Positions 1-6,949 of a stretch of 64,000 nucleotides of DNA are shown here, in pieces; the stretch's first letter is position 1; each line of letters starts with the position of its first letter. The notes beneath the pieces were generated by a model, which saw only the letters and a list, made by a program, of their open reading frames with translations, was not told where the DNA came from and ran no database searches. The position numbers and the translations under genes were made by a program. Source of the stretch: an uncultured Shewanella sp. (lineage in GTDB: Bacteria > Pseudomonadota > Gammaproteobacteria > Enterobacterales > Shewanellaceae); assembly GCA_947503555.1 (NCBI GenBank), contig CANNEE010000001.1, positions 496,001 to 560,000 on the forward strand, written 5' to 3'.

Positions 1-2
1 CT

Positions 3-353
3 CAGTTTTATTGTCAAGGTGACATTGGGACATTTATTAGTCTTTATCTTCAAGCCGAAGTTTTCGCAAAAAAAATTCAAAGGTATTATAGAACCGACAC
101 AAACAAAAATGGTAAAGATGAATTAAATATTAAAGTTCTAAAGGCTGCTATAAGCCATTTTAGTTTGAGTTTTAAACACAATGATGTTGATTCTCTTTTT
201 AAAGGTGGCTCTGGAACTCAAAATAATAAATCGGCACGCCAACTCAGAAACGGCTACTTACACTCTCTTTCTGCGAATGATAAAAAAGAAATAACAAGTA
301 AAAGTGCTGTATTTAACAGCAAGCTAAAAGCGTTTTTAGCACTAAGAGTATAA
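3..353 (+). CDS. Partial hypothetical protein with HEPN-like motif (N-terminus outside window)
   Basis: The reading frame is open from the left edge to the stop at 351-353, giving 116 visible residues, so the start lies outside the window. It is AT-rich and lysine/asparagine-rich compared with the genes that follow. Near the C-terminus (visible residues 82-87) it has RNGYLH, which fits the R-polar-X3-H signature of HEPN nucleases, in a helical-looking context (ARQLRNGYLHSL). HEPN domains occur in toxins and abortive-infection proteins, but one short motif is weak evidence. I do not recognise the family. An attC-like half site follows directly, so it could be an integron cassette gene. Confidence 0.5.
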   Translation, partial: QFYCQGDIGTFISLYLQAEVFAKKIQRYYRTDTNKNGKDELNIKVLKAAISHFSLSFKHNDVDSLFKGGSGTQNNKSARQLRNGYLHSLSANDKKEITSKSAVFNSKLKAFLALRV

Positions 354-355
354 GC

Positions 356-418
356 AATATAACAGCCGCTTCAACAAGGACAAATACTGGTTGGCTCCTA
401 CGCTGCGCTTCGGATTTT
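356..418 (+). repeat. attC-like half site (possible integron cassette remnant)
   Basis: Right after the stop codon of the left-edge gene the sequence runs TATAACAGCCGCTTCAACAA, then GGAC, a potential arm (AAATACTGGTTGGCTCC) and TACGCTGCGCTTCGG. The order and wording resemble the first half of Vibrio/Shewanella chromosomal-integron attC sites. The complementary second arm and a GTTRRRY end are not visible downstream, so this would be a truncated or decayed site. Identification is by eye only. Confidence 0.35.
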
Positions 419-485
419 ACTATCATGGTCAAATGTCATATCAAACCTATTATCTAAGAAGTTATCATTGCCATAAATAGATAGA

Positions 486-965
486 CTATCTGTGAAGCTT
501 CAATGCCGAGCTGTAGTCGCTATCAGTTTGAATTAACCCTGCATAGGCTTGATCACCTCCAGCAGTTTCAAAGCCAGGCAAAGCTAACAGGGTTGCTGGA
601 GCGCCCCATGCACTTGGGCGATACTTGGCGATGGCCTTAGCTTTAACAAGTTCACTATCTAATTCAATGCTTTGATATTTCACTATCATTAGCTCTGAAG
701 GAGCGCCCCAAGCGCTGGGTCGGTAGTCATTATGGCTAACCTTACCTTCTGCATCGGCTTGCCACTGAGCGATTACACCACCGATTGCCGCTTGCTGTGT
801 GCCTGATTGGCCATCCCATTTCGCCTCCAGACTAGTCGGAGTCACCAGACTATGGCCTGCTGCGCCACCTGCTGCAAAGACACTGTTAACCGACATCGCC
901 GATGCCACTATCGCTAAACCTGCTAATGCCTTTGCAAAAAAGGTTAATTCTCTTTCTCTAATCAT
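486..965 (-). CDS. Secreted protein with two YRPSAWGAP repeats (paralogue B)
   Basis: A 159-residue protein with an N-terminal hydrophobic segment ending in an Ala-rich cleavage region (about residues 15-32), so probably periplasmic or exported. The mature part begins with a conserved block (LEAKWDGQSGTQQ, then GVIAQW) and then carries YRPSAWGAP twice, about 35 residues apart. The last residues SALKLHR match the end of the upstream neighbour (SALKMHR). The two genes share all these blocks and are separated by 58 bp, so they are tandem duplicates, probably cotranscribed. I do not recognise the family; no catalytic motif is evident. Confidence 0.75.
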   Translation of the reverse strand: MIRERELTFFAKALAGLAIVASAMSVNSVFAAGGAAGHSLVTPTSLEAKWDGQSGTQQAAIGGVIAQWQADAEGKVSHNDYRPSAWGAPSELMIVKYQSIELDSELVKAKAIAKYRPSAWGAPATLLALPGFETAGGDQAYAGLIQTDSDYSSALKLHR

Positions 966-1023
966 GATTTTTTCCTCAATATTCTGCTTTCTGCTTACAA
1001 CCGCTTTTGCCTTAATAAGCGTT

Positions 1024-1467
1024 TTATCTGTGCATCTTTAACGCGCTATTGGAAGTGGATGCGACGGTGAAACTGCTTTGGGTTTGGTCTACAACTAACT
1101 GTGCTGGCGCGCCCCATGCCGCTGGTCGGTAGTGGGTTATGGCCTTGGCTTGTCTTTGGGCTAACGATAAGTCAGTACTTTTCTCCTCAATCGTTAACTT
1201 GGCAGGTGCGCCCCATGCACTCGGGGTATAGCTTTGACGGCTACTTTCACCTAACTCATTGGCATGCCACTGGGCGAGTACACCTGAAGTTGCTGTCTGT
1301 TGTAGGCCTTGTTGACCATTCCATTGCTGCTCAAGCACGGCTTGTGTTACTGGGCTTTGTGCCTGTGCTCCCGCGGCCAATGCTTGGGTTGAACTCAATG
1401 CGCTAAATGCGACGATACCGAGTGCGATACTGGCTGCGATGCTACTTCTAACGGCTAATGCTTTCAT
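1024..1467 (-). CDS. Secreted protein with YxPxAWGAP repeats (paralogue A)
   Basis: A 147-residue protein and the first gene of the tandem pair on the minus strand. An Ala-rich signal peptide covers roughly residues 1-32. The mature region has LEQQWNGQQGLQQTA and GVLAQW, then YTPSAWGAP and YRPAAWGAP about 35 residues apart, and ends in SALKMHR. Each block has a counterpart in the downstream 159-residue gene. A purine-rich stretch (AAGGATG) lies just upstream of the ATG and can serve as the ribosome site. Function is unknown; the repeated Trp-Gly-Ala-Pro turns suggest a binding or structural role, which is inference only. Confidence 0.75.
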   Translation of the reverse strand: MKALAVRSSIAASIALGIVAFSALSSTQALAAGAQAQSPVTQAVLEQQWNGQQGLQQTATSGVLAQWHANELGESSRQSYTPSAWGAPAKLTIEEKSTDLSLAQRQAKAITHYRPAAWGAPAQLVVDQTQSSFTVASTSNSALKMHR

Positions 1468-1737
1468 AATGTCATCCTTTAATTTTCTTTAATTACTGGG
1501 GTTAACGACTGCAACTTGGTTAAGTTCAACGTTAACACGATATTTTGTACTGACTGGTAATATATACTTTTTGAGATATAGATCAAGAATAAAATACCGA
1601 TAGGTATAAAACTTTTAATTCTAAGTTATATTCCATTTAGTTATAAAAAGAGACTGAGAACGAATAGCGAAGATTGCTTATCAGCAAAGTGCAGATCACG
1701 GAGCAATAGCGAACACTCTTGTATTAAGAAGGCACAA
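1468..1737. other. Intergenic leader region of the YxPxAWGAP pair with a TACC/GGTA palindrome
   Basis: No gene is visible. The region lies upstream of the two secreted paralogues. At 1594-1607 there is a palindrome, ATACC-GATA-GGTAT, within a very AT-rich stretch, 127 bp before the start of the first paralogue. Its form would suit a dimeric regulator, but no regulator gene is adjacent. Nothing else is recognised. Confidence 0.3.
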
Positions 1738-1773
1738 CAAAAAAAGCCCGAATAACATAGGTTATTCGGGCTT
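1738..1773 (-). terminator. Rho-independent terminator of the D-lactate dehydrogenase gene
   Basis: A 12-bp stem (AGCCCGAATAAC / GTTATTCGGGCT) with an ATAG loop is followed on the minus strand by a run of T residues. It lies 24 bp beyond the stop codon of the dehydrogenase gene. Confidence 0.85.
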
Positions 1774-1796
1774 AAGCTTCTTAATAACAGCGAGTA

Positions 1797-4655
1797 TTAA
1801 GACTTTTTAGATGATGCCTTATCAAGCAATACTAGAATATTCTTGTAAGGGATCCCTGAATGCGTGGTCAGACCCACATCACAGGTTGCCGAAACTGAGT
1901 AACCATGGGTCGCACCCTTGTCCTTAGTTTCTGCTTTAAGGTGACGCAGTGCGTGCTTATTCAGCTCTGGGTAGTTCATACCACGGTTACCCGCCATACC
2001 ACAGCAGCCTACTTTCTCAGGCACAATCACTTCAGTTGCACACATGCGAGCAAGGTCAGTTAGCTTACCTGTCATGCCTAACTTACGTGTTGTACAAGTT
2101 GGGTGCACCGCAATCTTCTCAACAATCTTGTTGATCTGTAGACGGTCGACTAAGAATTCAAAGGCGAACTCTTCAGGGCCGTACATCTTAAGACGCTTAT
2201 CACAGGCACGACGCATACGCTCTAAACATGCCGTTGTCGCAACAAGGATTGGGTACTCACCATTGTTTGAAACTTGTAGTAGCCATTGAGACAGCTCATC
2301 AGACTTACGGTCTGCCGCGTCATCGTGACCATAGGACTCCCATGGCTGACCACAACATAAACCTTTTGGCTTCTCACCACATACCATCTCAACGCCTGCT
2401 TTCTTAAATAGGCTATTGATAGTATCTGGAATAGAGCGCTGATCGTCATGCTTAGCACTGGTACCCATCATACGGTTTAGACACGCTGGGAAGTAAACCG
2501 CCTTCATATCACCCTTAGCGAGATCACCTTGTGATGGCAGAGCCTTACCCCGAGTAGGCATACCTTCGGTCCATAGTGGTACAGGCATACTTGGCGCTAC
2601 TTTACGTACTATCTTAGTGACCGCGCCCATACCTGACTCACCAATCACCTTACGAGTGATATCGGTCGCGCCTAGTGCAAAGCGAGCGACAGACTCTAGG
2701 CTTGCAAACTTATCGGCAGTGAAGTCAGAGATCTTTCTGTCTGTATCGCTAGCCCCTTCGGCACGTAGTACTTTGACGTATTTACCCGTGTCGATACCCA
2801 TTGGACAGCCCAGCTTACACATGCCGTCTGCCGCACAAGTATCGAGTGCGAAGTAAGGGTAATTCTTCTTCAGTTCAGCCAGTACTTCAGGCTCTTTACC
2901 TGTGGTTTCCAGTGTTTTCATTACACGGGCAACGGCAGTACGCTGACGTGGAGAAAGTGTTAAGCCATGAGCCACACAGTGTGGTTCGCAGAACCCGCAC
3001 TCAATACATTTGTCGATGATGCTATGTACTTGTGGCAATGGCTTAAAGCCTTTAGCGTGACAGTCTGGATCGTCGTTAATAATCACGCCTGGGTTAAGAA
3101 TACCGTTAGGATCTAGGGTCTTCTTAACACGCTTCATTAGGTCATAGATAGGTGTGCCCCACTCTTTCTCAACGAAAGAGGCCATACCGAATCCAGTACC
3201 GTGTTCAGCTTTCAATGAACCGTCGTATTTAACCGCGACAAGTTCAACAACCGCTTGCATAAAGTTATCGAAGCGCTCAATTTCTTCAGGAGTCGAGAAG
3301 TTTTGTGAGAAGATCACATGGTAGTTACCTTCCAATGCGTGACCATAGATCACAGCATCGTTATAACCATGCTCAAACGATAGGTTTTGTAGGTCAATCG
3401 TCGCTTGAGGCAGCACTTCAATAGGGAACGCGATATCTTCAATGATACAAGAGGTACCCGCTGGACGCATAGAACCCGCTAATGGGAATACCGCTTTACG
3501 AATCGCCCACATGTTAGCGATAGTCGCAGGATCTTGAGTAAACTCAGCCTCACGATAAAGGCCGTGCTTCTCCATAATGCCCGTCATCTTAGCGATGTTC
3601 GCGTCGATTTGAGCTTGGCTATCGCCAAAGGTCTCAAACAATACTGCAGTCACATCTTTATGGACATTATTTAGGAAATCTGGGGTTTCATACTTAGAGG
3701 CAGCAACCGCTTTAAGCGCGAAGTTATCCAATAGCTCTGCTGCGTTAGTCTCAGCAAAAGCCTTTTGTCTCAACTCAACAATCGCCTCACAAGCGCCGCG
3801 AAGTGAATCAAAGTAGACCATGGCAGACGCAGAGTGGCTGTTCTTGACCACACTCTTCATGGTGATTTCAGATAGGAAACCTAATGCACCTTCAGAGCCT
3901 ACCATTAAGCGAAGAATGATATCGATAGGGTCATGGAAGTCCACAAAGGAGTTCATACCAAAACCGGTTACATTCTTAATCGAGTACTTACGCTTAATAC
4001 GCGCAACCATCTCTTTGTCGGCAAGGATCTCATCACGAATCGCTTCGATGCCCTTGATCATATCTGGGTGATGCTTCTTAAAGGCATCACGACTTTGCTG
4101 GCTGCTAGTATCTAAAATAGAACCATCGGCAAAGATAATACGGCCCGAATCAATTAGCTGGTATGAGTTATGGTGAGTACCACAGTTCATGCCCGATGCG
4201 TTGTTAGCCACAATACCACCAGCCATAGCAGAGGCAATAGTCGCGGGATCTGGACCAAACTTCCAACCAAGTGGAGCCAAGGCTTGGTTAATCTTAGCGC
4301 CAATCACACCTGGCTGCATTTGGACTTTCTTACCATCATCAAGGACTTTAAACTTGTCCCAGTGCATGCCAGCAACCATCAATACAGAATCAGAGATAGC
4401 CTGTCCACATAGTGCGGTACCCGCCGCTCTAAAGGTAACAGGTGTATTTGCTTGGTAACATTGAGATAGTGCTTTGGCAGCTTCTGCTTCATTCTTTGGA
4501 TGAATGACGATTTGTGGGCGCTTTTGATAAAAAGACGCATCGGTACCCCAGGCTACGCGGCGGAGGTAATCGGTATATACTCGGTTGGGCTCGAGGGTTT
4601 GGCCTAGCTTTTCAGCCAATACGGTCATATTAGATTGCAACATATGAATCCCCAT
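1797..4655 (-). CDS. dld: FAD-binding, Fe-S D-lactate dehydrogenase (Dld-II type)
   Basis: A 952-residue membrane-associated respiratory dehydrogenase of the kind that oxidises D-lactate to pyruvate and feeds electrons to quinone in Shewanella. Domains in order: FAD_binding_4 (about 45-270), FAD-oxidase C-terminal domain (about 280-530), a 4Fe-4S ferredoxin-like module with CIECGFCEPHC (about 549) and CAADGMCKLGCPMGID (about 604), then the heterodisulfide-reductase-like CCG domain with GLCCGQPW (about 764) and VGCCGMAG (about 882). The first ATG lacks a ribosome site; GGGGA sits five bases before the second ATG (4643), so Met5 is the better start. The lldEFG and lldP genes that accompany this enzyme in S. 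oneidensis are absent here, so the exact substrate (D-lactate or another 2-hydroxyacid) is inferred. Confidence 0.8.
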   Translation of the reverse strand: MGIHMLQSNMTVLAEKLGQTLEPNRVYTDYLRRVAWGTDASFYQKRPQIVIHPKNEAEAAKALSQCYQANTPVTFRAAGTALCGQAISDSVLMVAGMHWDKFKVLDDGKKVQMQPGVIGAKINQALAPLGWKFGPDPATIASAMAGGIVANNASGMNCGTHHNSYQLIDSGRIIFADGSILDTSSQQSRDAFKKHHPDMIKGIEAIRDEILADKEMVARIKRKYSIKNVTGFGMNSFVDFHDPIDIILRLMVGSEGALGFLSEITMKSVVKNSHSASAMVYFDSLRGACEAIVELRQKAFAETNAAELLDNFALKAVAASKYETPDFLNNVHKDVTAVLFETFGDSQAQIDANIAKMTGIMEKHGLYREAEFTQDPATIANMWAIRKAVFPLAGSMRPAGTSCIIEDIAFPIEVLPQATIDLQNLSFEHGYNDAVIYGHALEGNYHVIFSQNFSTPEEIERFDNFMQAVVELVAVKYDGSLKAEHGTGFGMASFVEKEWGTPIYDLMKRVKKTLDPNGILNPGVIINDDPDCHAKGFKPLPQVHSIIDKCIECGFCEPHCVAHGLTLSPRQRTAVARVMKTLETTGKEPEVLAELKKNYPYFALDTCAADGMCKLGCPMGIDTGKYVKVLRAEGASDTDRKISDFTADKFASLESVARFALGATDITRKVIGESGMGAVTKIVRKVAPSMPVPLWTEGMPTRGKALPSQGDLAKGDMKAVYFPACLNRMMGTSAKHDDQRSIPDTINSLFKKAGVEMVCGEKPKGLCCGQPWESYGHDDAADRKSDELSQWLLQVSNNGEYPILVATTACLERMRRACDKRLKMYGPEEFAFEFLVDRLQINKIVEKIAVHPTCTTRKLGMTGKLTDLARMCATEVIVPEKVGCCGMAGNRGMNYPELNKHALRHLKAETKDKGATHGYSVSATCDVGLTTHSGIPYKNILVLLDKASSKKS

Positions 4656-5686
4656 TCATGTCATCTATTTTTATTGAGCGATAGCCAATGCGATCACTCG
4701 TATGATTTACAACCCAGCTTGCGCTGGGCTGCATCGACATAATCAAAGATGAGCTTTTTGGGTCAGCAAGCACCACATGGCGTTCATTGCTGCAAACAGC
4801 TAAGTCTTTTCGACGAGACTCAACATCATAACAAAGCCTAACTCGCTATTAGTCAACTTGGTTATGGGGACACAGCACATGGGGTCATTAACTGACAAAA
4901 CCACACCTTATGTAGGACTTTGTAGCAGAGGTAACTTAAATAATCCGCAAACACTTGCAAACCGTGTTGAAATCTTGAGCTTGGCTCGTAAATCAGTTGT
5001 GATACGTGATAGGTTTATACGCATTTGAAATTTCACGCTTGACGAACTTAAAGAATCACACTCACTTTTTGCGCCCGCTCACATTTTTACATCACACTTT
5101 ATTATCATTTTATTAACCGCGACACAGTCAAAATAAGACCCATTCTCATTCAAAATGTTACAAGCAAACATCCCTAAAGTAGGCATGCTTAATGCATTAA
5201 TTACCTCTCAAAGTTATTGAATCTATTAATAAAAAAATGGAATACACTGCATTCCATTTTGTCATAACTGAAATTATCACTAGCGATATATTCATTTTTG
5301 AAACATAAAAATTAACAAATCTAGTAACATTTACTGGATAAAAAGTGACGGCAATTGTTAATAAAATGAAAACTATAGCAGCGACTCATAAAAAGCCTTC
5401 AGAAGCTAACCTTATTCGCTATTTTGCATATCAATGATTTAACTTCAGCTATGGATAAACAGCACAACTCGACACCGCTATTTTTGCGCTTCCCTACGTT
5501 AGCTTTACTTGCAATAGGCCAAAGCACTCATTATCCCGAGCTGAGGTTATTTAGAAAGTGACCATTCTGATTAACAGATAACCACTTGAATCCTATCAAT
5601 AGAATTCTTGCAAAATCATAGGTGACAAGCCCAAATAAACCTCGTATACTTCTCCCCGCTTTCGCTAGTGACGATTAGCTTAAGTA
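4656..5686. other. Gene-free 1-kb intergenic region upstream of dld
   Basis: No credible gene is seen on either strand. It must hold the dld promoter and that of the tRNA gene. A small hairpin CCCAGC-TTGC-GCTGGG lies at 4713-4728 without a T-run. A terminator-like hairpin lies at 5234-5260. The only small frame starting with ATG (5451-5561, 36 codons) has no ribosome site. The length is unusual for this otherwise compact window. Confidence 0.5.
5234..5262. terminator. Terminator-like A/T-flanked hairpin in the gene-free gap
   Basis: AAAATGGAAT and ATTCCATTTT form a 10-bp perfect stem around a 7-base loop. A-rich and T-rich flanks make it look like a bidirectional intrinsic terminator, although the stem is AT-rich. 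No gene is seen to end here, so it may close an unannotated small transcript or be a structural relic. Confidence 0.4.
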
Positions 5687-5763
5687 GGCCCCTTAGCTCA
5701 GTTGGTTAGAGCACACGACTCATAATCGTTAGGTCCCCAGTTCGAGTCTGGGAGGGGCCACCA
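5687..5763 (+). tRNA. ileX: tRNA-Ile (CAU anticodon, lysidine type)
   Basis: A complete 77-base cloverleaf with encoded CCA. The acceptor stem GGCCCCU pairs with AGGGGCC, the D-arm is AGCUCAGUUGGUUAGAGC, the anticodon loop CUCAUAA sits in a 5-bp stem, and the T-arm is CCCAG-UUCGAGU-CUGGG. The anticodon is CAU. The acceptor stem matches E. coli ileX/ileY tRNA-Ile2, not elongator Met (GGCUACG) or initiator Met. It would read AUA after lysidine modification by TilS. It stands alone, followed by its own terminator. Confidence 0.9.
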
Positions 5764-5774
5764 TAGTTTCAAAC

Positions 5775-5806
5775 GAAAAAGCTCATCGAAAGATGGGCTT
5801 TTTTGT
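5775..5806 (+). terminator. Terminator of the tRNA-Ile gene
   Basis: GCTCATC-GAAA-GATGGGC forms a stem with a GAAA tetraloop, preceded by A residues and followed by a run of T, 17 bases after the tRNA 3' end. Confidence 0.8.
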
Positions 5807-5904
5807 TTTCTGAGCATAGCGTTATGCGTACTTTCCGGGTATGGGTTTTCTGAATGTACTAATCAATTGATTAATCTATATAAACTAATCACTTCCCATC
5901 TGTC

Positions 5905-6723
5905 TTACTTTAACTGTGCTTTAATTCTCTCTCTAAGCTGTTTGTGCTCATTATTATTTAAGAAAGATCTGTGATACAGCATAGAGATGGGCGCCAACTT
6001 CATCTTCATAGGGCACTCTAGCAATTCAACTCCTAGCTTAGCGGCTATACCAGCCAAACGTTTTGGGGCTATCGCTATCGCATCTGTGTGGGCCACATAG
6101 GCCAACATGGAAACCAAAGACGACGCATGATGGGTAATATCCCTTTGCTTAGGAGCATCACTGAGCCAAGTAAACATATCGGCTTTATCACGGGTAACGT
6201 TGAACGCCACATGGCGCTCTTGGTAAAACTCAGCTTCGCTGATTTGAGAAGCGATTCTTGGGTGCCCTGCGCGAACGGCAACCATAACCGCTTCTTCTGA
6301 TACTCGTTCACTGATAACACTGGCATCATTGATGGTGACAAAGTCCAATACCAAATCCACTTTGCGATGACGGATATCGGTAAAAATCGCCTGCTGCTCA
6401 ACAGGAGGAATGGCGATATCCACATCCAATTTTGCAAGCTCATAAACAAGTAAATCCGGGGCATAGATCTTATGATGGGTTTTAAATAAAGCTTCGCTAA
6501 CCAAGTTAGCAGCAGGCTCAAGTTTACTCATCATATAGTTGGCATGGGCCGTCGCCTCAATGGAACGCCCCTTTCTGATAAATAAGCTTTGACCTAACTC
6601 TTGCTCAAGCTGCTTAATCCGCATGCTAACTGCAGCTTGGCTAATCTGAAAAAACTCTCCCGCCTTAGTGTACGACCCAAGCTCATGCACCTTCATAAAG
6701 GTATGCAGTAAGTTAAGATCCAT
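5905..6723 (-). CDS. LysR-family transcriptional regulator
   Basis: A 272-residue regulator divergent from the alkylsulfatase gene, which it probably controls. The N-terminal winged helix-turn-helix (about residues 1-60) has the LysR pattern LNLLHTFMKVHELGSYTKAGEFF followed by SQAAVSMRIKQLEQELG. The rest fits a LysR substrate-binding domain, slightly shorter than the usual 290-310 residues. A GTG two codons upstream (6729) is also open, but GGAG lies five bases before the ATG at 6723, so that start is chosen. A perfect T-N11-A palindrome lies just upstream, suggesting autoregulation. The inducer is unknown; sulfated alkyl compounds are a guess from context. Confidence 0.88.
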   Translation of the reverse strand: MDLNLLHTFMKVHELGSYTKAGEFFQISQAAVSMRIKQLEQELGQSLFIRKGRSIEATAHANYMMSKLEPAANLVSEALFKTHHKIYAPDLLVYELAKLDVDIAIPPVEQQAIFTDIRHRKVDLVLDFVTINDASVISERVSEEAVMVAVRAGHPRIASQISEAEFYQERHVAFNVTRDKADMFTWLSDAPKQRDITHHASSLVSMLAYVAHTDAIAIAPKRLAGIAAKLGVELLECPMKMKLAPISMLYHRSFLNNNEHKQLRERIKAQLK

Positions 6724-6737
6724 AATCACTCCAATAC

Positions 6738-6752
6738 ATAAGCAGTGCTTAT
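6738..6752. promoter_or_regulatory. LysR-type operator (T-N11-A palindrome)
   Basis: ATAAGCA-G-TGCTTAT is a perfect 15-bp inverted repeat containing the LysR T-N11-A core. It lies 15 bases before the lysR start in the 226-bp divergent promoter region. A matching half site TGCTTAT recurs at 6789-6795, nearer the sulfatase gene, as expected for a recognition site plus an activation half site. Confidence 0.55.
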
Positions 6753-6949
6753 ATCTTACATCATAACCACCTTATATATCTTATTTATTGCTTATATATA
6801 CTGAACTCAATCAGTGGTACTCGCCTCAATCGTTTTCACATAGAGGCCAGATACCTGCACAAGGCTCACTCATGTTATTTCCGATAAGAATGCGATACAC
6901 ACATTTGAGATGAGCTTGAAAGGAATTTATCACTTTAGTCGAGGTCATT

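Noticed and set aside
4713-4728. CCCAGC/GCTGGG hairpin as a terminator
   Set aside because: The stem is only six bp and no T-run follows on either strand.
5451-5561. 36-codon frame in the gap before the tRNA
   Set aside because: It has an ATG but no ribosome site, no homology I recognise and no promoter in place.
5687-5763. tRNA with CAU anticodon read as tRNA-Met
   Set aside because: The GGCCCCU acceptor stem and overall sequence match the lysidine-type tRNA-Ile2 (ileX), not elongator or initiator Met.
6075-6521. 148-codon minus-strand frame inside the LysR gene
   Set aside because: It overlaps the regulator in another frame; the LysR reading has clear family motifs.
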